NCBI GenBank assembly: GCA_019415985.1
Contig: DXYE01000014.1
Coordinates: 1-38,701, forward strand
From: Clostridiales bacterium
GTDB taxonomy: Bacteria; Bacillota; Clostridia; Oscillospirales; CAG-272
Length of the DNA stretch: 38,701 bases
Direction: 5' to 3'
The notes below the pieces were generated by a model. The model saw only the letters and a list, made by a program, of their open reading frames with translations, searched no databases and was not told the DNA's origin. Position 1 is the stretch's first letter. Each line of letters starts with the position of its first letter. Below are positions 18,133 through 26,154 of this stretch, piece after piece. Both the position numbers and the translations under genes were made by a program.

Positions 18133-18517
18133 CAGTAAATACCGCGTCCCACGGCTGTCTATGTATTTTCGGCCGTCCCAGGACATATCATAAACGCTCG
18201 ACGCCGACGATACCAAGATAAAAATTTTATAAAAATTAGAGAAACGGCACTCCGGTTTGGCTTCACACATAAGAGAAACACGCCTTTGAGCAGCAGTTCA
18301 GCACATCTTTTGAGTTTCTCGATAAAAAAATCTACCGGCAATATCGTTCTATTGGCGCCGCGGCTCCGGCGCCAAAGCGGCGCTGCCGGGAAATAGAAAG
18401 ATCGAATCTTACATATGCGTTCTAAAGTCGTCTCTCTTCCTCATTCTCTGACAAAATTCGCAGGACATGTACGTCTGACTGACAGGAAAACGACCGCATC
18501 TCCGGCGGCCGCAGCGG

Positions 18518-19234
18518 TTATCTCCGGCCGCTGCGACCGGATGCTCTGGATACAATAGTGAGCAGTCTCAAAAGGTTCACAAGCGCGACCGCCAAAGCCG
18601 CGACATAGGTAAGCGCCGCCGCTCCGAGGACCTTCTTAGCCCCAGCCCGCTCGCTGTCACTGAGTACGCCTGTTTCCTCAAGCGCCCGGAGCGCACGCCG
18701 GCTGGCGTTGAACTCCACAGGAAGCGTAACAAGCTGGAAAAACGCGGCCACGCAAAACAGCGCGATACCTATATAGGCTACCGTTATATAACCGGAACCC
18801 ATGAAAAGACCTATCAATACCAGCGGCATGGCCAGATTGGAGGCCACCTGCGTCACAGGAATCATGGCGCGCCGCAGCTTGATCGGTCCGTATCCGACTG
18901 CATACTGTACAGCATGACCGGCTTCATGCGCAGCGACGCCGGCCGCCGCAACACTCGCGCTGTCATATACGCCCTCAGACAGACGTATAACATTGCCCCG
19001 CGGATCGTAGTGATCCGTTAACTGCCCGCTGACGCGTTCAATCCGAACGTCTGTCAGTCCGTTCGCAGACAGCACCCGCTTTGCCGCTTCATACCCTGTC
19101 ATCCGGCGTTCACTTTCCACACGCTGATATCGGGCAAATGTGCTCTTCACGCGAAACTGCGCCCATAGAGCAAAAAGCATAGCCGGCAGAACCAACAAAA
19201 TGTACATGGAATCAAATCCGTAAAAAATAGGCAT
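18518..19234 (-). CDS. YugP-type neutral zinc metallopeptidase
   Basis: This is a 238-residue membrane-embedded zinc protease of the PF04298 (YugP) family. An N-terminal hydrophobic segment (about 10-27) is followed by a soluble part with the zinc motif HEAGH at 103-107. Further hydrophobic segments lie at about 132-165, and LPVEFNASRRA starts at 171, where E174 is the probable third zinc ligand. A last hydrophobic stretch is at about 205-225. The ATG at 19234 is chosen because GAGGGG lies 8 nt upstream and the family starts this way; the longer frame back to 19402 adds unrelated sequence. Neighbours fmt and def are its common partners in Clostridia. The substrate is unknown. Confidence 0.9.
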   Translation of the reverse strand: MPIFYGFDSMYILLVLPAMLFALWAQFRVKSTFARYQRVESERRMTGYEAAKRVLSANGLTDVRIERVSGQLTDHYDPRGNVIRLSEGVYDSASVAAAGVAAHEAGHAVQYAVGYGPIKLRRAMIPVTQVASNLAMPLVLIGLFMGSGYITVAYIGIALFCVAAFFQLVTLPVEFNASRRALRALEETGVLSDSERAGAKKVLGAAALTYVAALAVALVNLLRLLTIVSRASGRSGRR

Positions 19235-19515
19235 ACGCCTCGCCCCTCGACTTTCCGGCGGTTCCTGCCGCCTGTACTGCCGCCGTCCGCTCCCGCCTCT
19301 CGGCTGAGCGTACAAACGTATCCATGACTGTATTTTCCGCAGAAGGTTATTAAAAAACTGCGAACCACAGCAAAATGAAACAGCTCCCGTTTCGGGTGTC
19401 AAAAACCGCCGCCGATAATTACAGCCCGGCTGAATTTACAGGTGTACCTGGCATAGGAGAAACGGCGCTCTCGCATCAAACGCGGTCTGCCTCTCCCGGA
19501 TGCTCCTAACCATAT

Positions 19516-19545
19516 ATCCTACAAAATGGAAAAGGCGGCAGTCAA
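19516..19545 (-). promoter_or_regulatory. Possible promoter for the YugP-type protease
   Basis: On the minus strand TTGACT (19540-19545) and TAGGAT (19516-19521) are 18 nt apart. The leader would be about 275 nt. The 19235-19669 gap holds nothing else I can name. Confidence 0.4.
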
Positions 19546-19669
19546 ATGGATTCATAAGCACTAATTTAAATGTTTTCTAAACCTTTTTGCCAATGGTTTT
19601 CAGAAATTTATGAGCATCATCCGCCAGAAAAAACGCCCCGACGATCAACACGGGCCGACCGTAAGACCG

Positions 19670-20707
19670 TCAGATAAACCGGTCTCCAACAGCAATGCCG
19701 CGACCGCGTGCAAAATCCGCCGCATTCATTTTTCCTTTTCCGGAGGGTACCAGACATACAAGTTTCAGAATACCGCTGCCACAGGCGATATCGATGCCCG
19801 AATGATCCGTACTCACGGCGAGTACAGTTCCCGGCGGTCCGTAACAGCTGCCCTTTGCGGCAATTTCTGTTTTTACAAACTTAACGACTGAATTTTCCGT
19901 GTGCTGTTTTTGCTCCGGCGCCGGCCCCAACTCGGTCGCCCCGCCGTTTTCGTTCCTTTTCTCCAAAGCAGCGGCTTTCCTGTACAGCGTCGCAAACGCG
20001 AGCGGCGCAGGCGACAGGCCGCGGATCAGATTATGCAGTTCCTCGGCGCTTTTTGTAAAATCGAGCCGGCAGTCTACCTTCTCTATCTTAGCCGCATAAG
20101 TCGCCATTCCGTCGTCCTGCGGCTCCGGTATGATGTGCCCATCCAAATACAGCGGCAGTGTTTCCGTAAGCAGCGCAGCGCCGACAGCTTCCATCCTTTT
20201 GAAGAGCGAGCCCGCGTCGTCCTCCGGCAGAATATCCACCGCGCGCTTTGCCAGCATATCTCCGGTATCCAACCCCTCTGCCATCTTCATAATGGTAACG
20301 CCCGTGCTGCATCTACCCTCGATTACGGCCCGCTGAATCGGGGCTGCGCCTCTGTATTCCGGCAATAGCGACCCATGAACGTTGATACAGCCGAATGGAG
20401 GCCCGTCGAGAAATTCTTTGGGCAGAATTTTGCCGTAGGCCGCAACGACAATGATATCAGGGTGAAGATCGCGCAGCAGGGCCGACGCCTCTTCCGCGCG
20501 GAGAGACTGCGGCTGATAAACAGGAACACCTACTTCCTGTGCGTAACGCTTTACAGATGTCGGCGCTACTTTGTGGCCGCGTCCACGCGGTTTATCCGGC
20601 TGCGAAACCGCTCCAATGACCTCCCACCGCTCCTGATTTTCACAAAGCGCGCGCAATATTGCCGCCGCAAAGTCAGGCGTTCCCATGAACAACAGTCTTG
20701 CCTTCAA
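19670..20707 (-). CDS. fmt: Methionyl-tRNA formyltransferase
   Basis: Transfers a formyl group from 10-formyl-tetrahydrofolate to Met-tRNA(fMet) for translation initiation. The 345-residue protein has the N-terminal hydrolase-like domain with FMGTPDFA at 7-14 and the catalytic triad N109, H111 and D147 within INVHGSLLPEYRGAAPIQ and EGLDTGD. The C-terminal OB-fold domain follows. It is about 30 residues longer than E. coli Fmt, owing to an extra hydrophilic stretch in the C-terminal half (KRNENGGATELGPAPEQKQ). The start codon is TTG, with AAGGGAG about 10 nt upstream. def lies 169 bp upstream on the same strand, so expression from the def promoter is likely. Confidence 0.95.
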   Translation of the reverse strand: MKARLLFMGTPDFAAAILRALCENQERWEVIGAVSQPDKPRGRGHKVAPTSVKRYAQEVGVPVYQPQSLRAEEASALLRDLHPDIIVVAAYGKILPKEFLDGPPFGCINVHGSLLPEYRGAAPIQRAVIEGRCSTGVTIMKMAEGLDTGDMLAKRAVDILPEDDAGSLFKRMEAVGAALLTETLPLYLDGHIIPEPQDDGMATYAAKIEKVDCRLDFTKSAEELHNLIRGLSPAPLAFATLYRKAAALEKRNENGGATELGPAPEQKQHTENSVVKFVKTEIAAKGSCYGPPGTVLAVSTDHSGIDIACGSGILKLVCLVPSGKGKMNAADFARGRGIAVGDRFI

Positions 20708-20876
20708 GAATATCCGCTCCCTTCCAAAGATCCCTTCAACATTGCATACGTCTTTGACAAACCTCAGCGAAACGGACTTCCGCTTACCTTCGTATCTAAC
20801 GGCATTGAGTATGTTTGATCTTTACCGTATTCATTTTTTCCGACGCCGCCATGCTTTATGCATACACCTGTTTTCC

Positions 20877-21344
20877 TTATACATCCCCGCTATTGACATC
20901 CAGCATTTGGGCATGATCCGTCAGCAGTATCCCATCCAGGTGATCAATTTCATGACAGAATGCACGGGCCAAAAGCCCCTCTCCGGTATAAAGCCGTACT
21001 TTTCCTTCGCGATCCTGTGCGCGCACGGTCACCCGCATGGGACGCACCGTTCGGCCCTGCCGTCCGGGCAGTGAGAGACAGCCTTCCCATTCGCGCTGCT
21101 CGCCTTCACGAGCGATAATTTCGGGATTCACCAGCTCCAGAAGCTCGCCGGGCGTGGTTTCAATTACCACCACGCGTCTGAGAACGCCGACCTGAGGCGC
21201 CGCCAATCCGCAGCCTTCTGCCAGCCGCATGGTCTCAGCCATATCGTCCAAAAGCCTCAAAATTCGGGGCGTGACGCTTTCAACAGGACGGCTTTTCAGA
21301 CGAAGAGCCGTATCTCCCTCTGTCAAAATTTTCAATCTTGCCAT
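20877..21344 (-). CDS. def: Peptide deformylase
   Basis: Removes the N-formyl group from new polypeptides, the counterpart of fmt. The 155-residue metalloenzyme carries motif 1 GCGLAAPQ at 44-51, motif 2 EGCLS with metal ligand C89, and motif 3 HEIDH at 131-135 with two histidine ligands and the catalytic glutamate. ATG at 21344 is selected because GGAAGG lies about 10 nt upstream and the protein then has the normal N-terminus MARLKIL; an upstream ATG at 21386 lacks support. The gene heads the def-fmt-yugP series. Usual neighbours in Clostridia such as priA and rsmB are absent. Confidence 0.95.
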   Translation of the reverse strand: MARLKILTEGDTALRLKSRPVESVTPRILRLLDDMAETMRLAEGCGLAAPQVGVLRRVVVIETTPGELLELVNPEIIAREGEQREWEGCLSLPGRQGRTVRPMRVTVRAQDREGKVRLYTGEGLLARAFCHEIDHLDGILLTDHAQMLDVNSGDV

Positions 21345-21573
21345 CGGTATGACCTTCCTTTCTCTGCATATCCGCAAAGAGCTCACAAACCGCCCACGCG
21401 CGCCTTTCCGCTAGCGCGGCGCGGTCCCAGCCTCTCAGCGGCAAAACCAGCGCGTGTCCTTCACAACCTCATAAGATTCTCCGCACACTTCTCCTCTAAG
21501 CCGATCATTTGAACCCGCAAACGAAAAGATCCGGCAAAAAACTTTCATTATTCATTGTTCGTTTTCACAAATA

Positions 21574-21620
21574 TACAGCTATATAGCTGTAATTATAGCA
21601 CACTCAACTGTGCATTTCAA
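21574..21620 (-). promoter_or_regulatory. Promoter with 18-bp palindromic operator upstream of def
   Basis: On the minus strand TTGAAA (21615-21620), a 17-nt spacer and a perfect TATAAT (21592-21597) form a strong promoter. Directly after the -10 box is the perfect palindrome TACAGCTATATAGCTGTA (21574-21591), which would cover the transcription start. A bound protein there would block initiation, so it looks like a repressor operator. The leader to the def ATG is about 240 nt. The 21387-21573 part of the leader has no ORF with a good start. Confidence 0.65.
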
Positions 21621-21888
21621 GGGTCTGCCGTAAAAAGTTTCCGTGTGCATCCGTGCGTCCTACTGAATAGGATCTACGGATCCCATTCCGTATTTCAGTG
21701 CTCGGCGTACGCACGAATATATACAACTCCACTGTTTTAATACAATTTCATTTCGGTTCATCTGCGAAACGTATGACTCCATACCCATTCTCCTGTTTGA
21801 CCGAAAAGAGGCCGGGGAGCAGATTCATCTTTTGCGTTTAAAAGACGCGGTGTATCACATACGACAAGTATCATTTTCACAAAAAAAC

Positions 21889-21917
21889 TTGAAAAGCGGG
21901 TTGCTTTGTGCTACAAT
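21889..21917 (+). promoter_or_regulatory. Sigma-A-type promoter of the structured leader RNA
   Basis: TTGAAA (21889-21894), 17 nt and TACAAT (21912-21917) make a near-consensus promoter. The start site near 21924 falls at the beginning of the first strong hairpin of the downstream RNA. Confidence 0.7.
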
Positions 21918-21923
21918 ATAAAA

Positions 21924-22177
21924 TATGACGCTGCTCGAATTAAAATGCAGCCGTCATGCTTATTTGAGATATCGCTCTTATGCGTGTACGCTGACCGGAA
22001 ATACAAGCATCTTCGCTTGGACGTTGTTTGTGAAGACGCCGGCGTGCAGCATTTCCGGCTCAGCTTTTCCGTATACGGATCTTGGGAAACGCGGGCTAAA
22101 ATCCGTTTCTGCGGCATACCGGTCGTTAATAGAAATTGGCGGACCTGCGAAGGGGCATGGTCGCCGTAGCTTTTTTT
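21924..22177 (+). ncRNA. Candidate structured RNA or riboswitch-like leader, class unknown
   Basis: This is a promoter-to-terminator stretch of about 250 nt packed with inverted repeats. (1) ATGACG+TGC pairs with GCA+CGTCAT (21925-21934 with 47-57, short bulges). (2) GCTGACCGGAAAT (21990-22002) pairs with 22051-22064 over 13 bp with one bulged C, enclosing CATCTTC/GAAGACG. (3) TCCGTATACGGA (22068-22079). (4) GAAACG+GG pairs with CCGTTTC (22086-22094 with 22103-22109). (5) The terminator stem. GACC at 22142-22145 can pair either with GGTC at 22121-22124 or with GGTC in the terminator, a possible switch. The sequence does not show the signature motifs I know for TPP, FMN, SAM, lysine, cobalamin, c-di-GMP, SRP, tmRNA or RNase P. 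A weak open frame (21925-22179) has no Shine-Dalgarno. Confidence 0.5.
22138..22177 (+). terminator. Intrinsic terminator in the leader of the DUF624 gene
   Basis: GGCG-G-ACC (22138-22145) pairs with GGTCGCC (22159-22165), one bulged G, followed by GTAGC and seven T residues (22171-22177). It lies about 120 bp before the DUF624 start, so it either ends a free-standing RNA or attenuates the gene. Confidence 0.65.
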
Positions 22178-22294
22178 AAGATTCTTAAGGAAAGAAGCAT
22201 CAAAAAATTTTTTCTCGCTTTCGCAGTGTGAGAGAAGATAAATATAGATAGACATAAAATAAAATCTTTGCAAAACAAAGGAAGGATGATGATT

Positions 22295-23311
22295 TTGTTC
22301 AACAGAAATAACAGGGACGCCGGTGAGGAGCAGGAAGGAGGCGGCAGAAAAAAGCGTTTCTCCTGGTTTAATCTCGCAAAGGATGGAAAAGGCGTTAAAA
22401 AAGAGGACGTAATCACGAAATATACGCTGATCAACTTTTTCAAGCTGTACGGCAGACGCTTCGGAACCATCGCCTGCATCAACGCCCTGTATGTTTTCGG
22501 AAATTTTCCCGTCTTTTTTTATTTTCTGGCCAACAGCGGCAATGTCAGCCAGCCCAGCCTTTCTCACAATCATCTGCTTTATCCCGTGTTCCGGGGTGTT
22601 CTTTTGGGAGGAATCGATCCTGTCACGGCGGCGCTGAACGGTGTAATCGGCGTACCGAGTACCAACTATGTGCCCACCACTCTGACCTATATCATACTCT
22701 CTCTCTCACTTTTGGTACTGTTGACTTTCGGCGTTGTCAACGTCGGTACCGCTTATCTGCTCCGAAATATCGTCAAATGCGAACCGATTTTCTTTCTTAA
22801 CGACTTCTTCTACGCCATCCGCCGCAACTGGAAGCAGGCGTTGCCGTTCGGCGTGCTGGATATAGGAATTGTGGCACTTCTCATCTATGACATCGTCTTT
22901 TTCTACTATAACTTAGGCAGCAGCTTCATGGATATCATGTTCTTCGTCAGTCTCGTGCTTCTGGTCGTCTACTTCTGCATGCGATTTTATATTTATTTGC
23001 TCATGCTCACCTTTAACCTCTCCATCTTCAAGATTATCAAAAATGCTTTTATTTTTTCCATTATCGGCATAAAGCGGAACATTGTGGCGCTGTTCGGCAT
23101 TGTAATTTTCACCATGACATTCTACGGCCTGCTGATCTCTCTGTTCCCCATAGGCGTTTTAATTCCTTTCACCATTTTTTTCGGCACATGCGCGTTCATG
23201 GCGACTTACGCAGCTTGGCCGAAAATTAAAGAAATCATGATAGACCCCTATCAAACGGAGCCAGAGGAGCCGGAAAATCTCGAGGAACCGATTTTCAAGG
23301 ATCGGGGCTGA
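22295..23311 (+). CDS. DUF624/YesL-like integral membrane protein
   Basis: This 338-residue protein begins with about 45 hydrophilic, charged residues and continues with some five or six hydrophobic segments (roughly 60-85, 135-160, 190-215, 220-245, 265-310). It ends in a short acidic tail. The hydrophobic pattern, together with LLRNIVKCEPIFFLNDFFYA and RRNWKQALPFGVLD, resembles YesL/DUF624 proteins, whose function is unknown. The start is set by the ribosome site: AAAGGAAGG ends at 22285, directly against ATG at 22286, but lies 9 nt from the TTG at 22295. TTG starts are also used by fmt and the GldA-like gene. Expression may be governed by the structured leader. Confidence 0.75.
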   Translation: MFNRNNRDAGEEQEGGGRKKRFSWFNLAKDGKGVKKEDVITKYTLINFFKLYGRRFGTIACINALYVFGNFPVFFYFLANSGNVSQPSLSHNHLLYPVFRGVLLGGIDPVTAALNGVIGVPSTNYVPTTLTYIILSLSLLVLLTFGVVNVGTAYLLRNIVKCEPIFFLNDFFYAIRRNWKQALPFGVLDIGIVALLIYDIVFFYYNLGSSFMDIMFFVSLVLLVVYFCMRFYIYLLMLTFNLSIFKIIKNAFIFSIIGIKRNIVALFGIVIFTMTFYGLLISLFPIGVLIPFTIFFGTCAFMATYAAWPKIKEIMIDPYQTEPEEPENLEEPIFKDRG

Positions 23312-23435
23312 CGGTTAGAGGAAGCATAACCTTTCGAAGCTGCGGCGCTGCTGACGATTCAGTCTGGCGCTTTCGGACGGCAGCCTTTTGAAACCTGTCA
23401 CTGGCAGTTATTCAGCTGGCAGGAGCGGGGACATA

Positions 23436-23461
23436 GGAATGCTCCGGCCGAAAGCATTCCT
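23436..23461 (+). terminator. Hairpin after the DUF624 gene
   Basis: GGAATGCT and AGCATTCC form an 8-bp stem around a 9-10-nt loop in the 23312-23514 gap. No long T-run follows, so termination is uncertain. Confidence 0.35.
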
Positions 23462-23514
23462 TCGGCAGAACGAAAGCGGATATGTCTGCGTCAGATGGGG
23501 GGAAATACATCAAA

Positions 23515-24030
23515 ATGGCAGGAACAAAAGCACTATGGCAGACGCTTACCACGGAGAGATTGCAAATCATACCGCTTAGTCGCCGGACGTTTGAGAACAA
23601 GAGGCGTGCGCTGCCGCAGGACAGCGAGCTGCGTCAGGCCATGGATGAGCTGAGAAGGCGTTCGCGCACAGATCTGCCTTGGAAATTCGTCTGGTATACG
23701 GACCGAGAGATTTATCTTCGGGACAGCGGCGCCTGCGTCGGCAGCATCGCCTGCATGAATTCGCCGTCGAAAAATCCGTGGGAGAGGGGTTATATCGAGA
23801 TCGGATACAGCATGGATGCGGCCTTTCAGGGGAAAGGTTATATGACGGAGGCCGTCAGGGCCGTCTGCCGTCTGATTCTCAGTCAGAAAGGCGTTAAAGG
23901 AATGATCGCCGGCGTGGAAGCCCATAACATCGAATCGCAGCGCGTGCTTGAGAAGTGCGGTTTTGCCCTTGCCGTGGGCGTTCCTGCGGAACCTGTCGGC
24001 GTCTGGCTCAAGAACAAAGCGCCGCTTTAG
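23515..24030 (+). CDS. GNAT-family N-acetyltransferase, RimJ/RimL-like
   Basis: This is a 171-residue acetyl-CoA-dependent acetyltransferase. The acetyl-CoA pyrophosphate loop is QGKGYM at 105-110 after IEIGYSMDAAF, and motif B is HNIESQRVLEKCGF at 137-150. The order and the TERLQIIPL N-terminus match the RimJ/RimL group, which acetylates protein N-termini or small amines. The substrate cannot be assigned. ATG at 23515 is preferred to ATG at 23482 because GGGGGGA lies about 10 nt upstream. No operon partner is close. Confidence 0.82.
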   Translation: MAGTKALWQTLTTERLQIIPLSRRTFENKRRALPQDSELRQAMDELRRRSRTDLPWKFVWYTDREIYLRDSGACVGSIACMNSPSKNPWERGYIEIGYSMDAAFQGKGYMTEAVRAVCRLILSQKGVKGMIAGVEAHNIESQRVLEKCGFALAVGVPAEPVGVWLKNKAPL

Positions 24031-24464
24031 AAGGCTTTACGCACCTCCGCGGAACGCTCTCATATTTTGCTCCTGCGCTCACAAGTCAAGGCTGTATGCA
24101 TCCCGTCGTACACTGCTGATTTAACTATGTACATCGACTAACCGTTGTACAGTCCCCGTTGTGTCCTCGTGTCTGCATGTTTCCGCGGTCAAACAAACCA
24201 TTCAAAGGATACCGAGAGCCCCTACGGTCTTTTAGGAATAAAAACCGTATAATCATTTTCAGTTTGCTTCATAATGATAACAGCTTGACGCCTATCGCCG
24301 CCGGATCTATCGTCCATTCTGTGCCGCCCCAAAAGGGTTCCCGGTCCGATTTTTAAAATATGTTCTACGTCTTACACCATTGGGAGAGCAGCGATCCTGC
24401 TGCACCGAATTGGGTTTTACATTGTCCGCTCCTCTGCAATTTTTCATGAAAGGATACGAGAAAA
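24031..24464. other. Gap between the acetyltransferase and cmk
   Basis: A TATAAT at 24248-24253 could be the -10 box for cmk (leader about 205 nt), but no good -35 accompanies it. It overlaps a 6-bp inverted repeat (TACGGT/ACCGTA, 24223-24249). I see no gene. Confidence 0.3.
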
Positions 24465-25163
24465 ATGAGCATACAGAATGAAAACAAGCCGATTAATACG
24501 GCCATCGATGGACCATCCGGTGCGGGAAAAAGTACCGTCGCGCGCGGCGCAGCCAAACGACTCGGATTTTTATATGTGGACACAGGAGCTCTGTACCGCG
24601 CCATCGGCCTTTATGTCAAACGGGCAAACACTGATCCGGACAGCGCAGATGCAGTCGCATCCCTGCTTCCGGAAATCCATGTCTCCCTTTCACACGGTGC
24701 GGACGGCGAACAGCATGTTTTTCTGTGCGGAGAAGATGTAAGCGCAGAAATACGGGAGAATGAGATTTCGGCTTATGCCTCCGCAGTTTCCGCGCTGCCC
24801 CCCGTGCGGGAATTTCTGCTCGGCATGCAGAGAAGCATCGCCAAAAGCAACTCTGTCATTATGGACGGCCGCGACATCGGCACCGTGGTGCTGCCGGATG
24901 CAGATGTAAAAATTTTCCTGACTGCCTCGGCGGAATCCCGCGCAAAACGGAGACTGAAGGAACTGCACGAAAAGGGCCGCACGGAAGTAACCTATGAACA
25001 GCTTCTTTCAGAAATGGCCGACAGAGACAGACGGGACATGACGAGGACAACCGCGCCGCTGGTTCCTGCAAAGGATGCCGTTCTGCTCGATACCTCAGAG
25101 CTTACATTGGAAGAATCCATAGAGCGGGTTGTCCGGCTGATTCAAACGCATGCCGGTCTCTGA
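24465..25163 (+). CDS. cmk: Cytidylate kinase
   Basis: Phosphorylates CMP and dCMP with ATP, in pyrimidine nucleotide synthesis. The 232-residue protein has the P-loop GPSGAGKST at 16-24, VDTGALYRAIGL at 38-49, a CMP-binding DGRDIGTVVLPDA segment near 130-142 and the RAKRRLKEL lid region. Length is normal for bacterial Cmk. GAAAGGA lies about 11 nt before the ATG. It begins the cmk-plsC-ispH/rpsA series that is conserved in Clostridia; the gaps are 134 and 251 bp, so read-through transcription is plausible. Confidence 0.95.
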   Translation: MSIQNENKPINTAIDGPSGAGKSTVARGAAKRLGFLYVDTGALYRAIGLYVKRANTDPDSADAVASLLPEIHVSLSHGADGEQHVFLCGEDVSAEIRENEISAYASAVSALPPVREFLLGMQRSIAKSNSVIMDGRDIGTVVLPDADVKIFLTASAESRAKRRLKELHEKGRTEVTYEQLLSEMADRDRRDMTRTTAPLVPAKDAVLLDTSELTLEESIERVVRLIQTHAGL

Positions 25164-25297
25164 GCTCTCCAGATCAGGCAGGGCATCCAGAGCCGGATTG
25201 CTCAAAGCCGTCCGTATATCGTATCCCACAGATATGGCGACATTAGTTACGCTGTATCATAGAAAAAAGCCCCCATATGGGAAAAGGAGCGCGTAGT

Positions 25298-25903
25298 ATG
25301 GGCTTTTATATGCAGGTGAAAAAGTGGCTGTCCGGCGTTGTCCGGCTGCTGTACCGCGTAGAGGTGGTGCATCCCGAAAACGAACCCGAAGAAGGCGGTT
25401 ACCTTCTGTGTGCGAATCATATGTCTAACAGCGATGTGGTTGTGATTGCCGCGTGTATGCGAAAGCCCGTATATTATATGGCAAAATCCGAGCTTTTCAA
25501 GGTGCCGCTGCTCGGTCCTCTGATCCGTGCGTTCGGTGCGTTTCCCGTGAAGAGGGGAACCGCAGACGTCGGCGCCATACGAACGGCTGTCAAGCTGCTT
25601 TCCGAGGACGAGGCTGTCGGCTATTTCCCGCAGGGACGCCGCTGGGCAGGCGTTGACCCGAAAACCACAGAGATCAAGCATGGGGCAGGCCTCATTGTCT
25701 ATCGCGCTCACGCGCGCGTCCTGCCTGTGTATCTTTCCGCAAAAGGATATAAAATCCGTATGTTCCGAAAGACAAAGCTGATCATCGGAAAACCGGTTCG
25801 ATATGAAGAGCTGCCGTTCCGAGAAGGTACAACAGAGGAAATGCATGCGGCATCCGCCGAAATTTTCAAAAGAATTCTGGCGCTCGGGGAAGACGCAGAA
25901 TAA
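25298..25903 (+). CDS. plsC: 1-acyl-sn-glycerol-3-phosphate acyltransferase
   Basis: Makes phosphatidic acid from lysophosphatidic acid at the membrane. The 201-residue protein has the H-X4-D catalytic motif NHMSNSD (H41, D46), the KSELFKVPLLGPL block near 63-75, AFPVKRG near 81 and FPQGRR at 110-115 in place of the more usual FPEGTR. GTR to GRR is a mild variation. ATG at 25298 is chosen over ATG at 25277 since AAAGGAG lies 9 nt upstream. It sits between cmk and ispH-rpsA, as in many Clostridia. Confidence 0.93.
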   Translation: MGFYMQVKKWLSGVVRLLYRVEVVHPENEPEEGGYLLCANHMSNSDVVVIAACMRKPVYYMAKSELFKVPLLGPLIRAFGAFPVKRGTADVGAIRTAVKLLSEDEAVGYFPQGRRWAGVDPKTTEIKHGAGLIVYRAHARVLPVYLSAKGYKIRMFRKTKLIIGKPVRYEELPFREGTTEEMHAASAEIFKRILALGEDAE

Positions 25904-26154
25904 AGAGGGAAACACTGCTTTTCGTCATTTTTTCGCGTCCTCCGTCATTCCCTCCGACGGAGGCGAAACCGGCTGCTGTGCCGTCGATGGGCCTTTCAGT
26001 CAAACCGAGACTACAGAAATCACTATAAAATACCTCGCGATCTATGCGGAGAAATCGTTCTGAGCCGACGTCAAACCACACCGGACGACATGCGGTTCGC
26101 GGCATAAATTTCGATGAAAGGCGGCCTTTGTCTCGCAAAGGCGTGAAAATTTAT

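Noticed and set aside
19235..19402. Longer reading of the YugP-type protease starting at 19402
   Set aside because: The first 56 residues are basic and unlike the family, and a good ribosome site supports ATG at 19234.
21420..21433. T-box-like match upstream of def: minus strand AGGCTGGGACCGCG, 13 of 14 with the T-box consensus
   Set aside because: No Stem I, specifier loop or AGTA features are visible, no terminator with a T-run follows, and def/fmt are not usual T-box targets. A chance match cannot be excluded.
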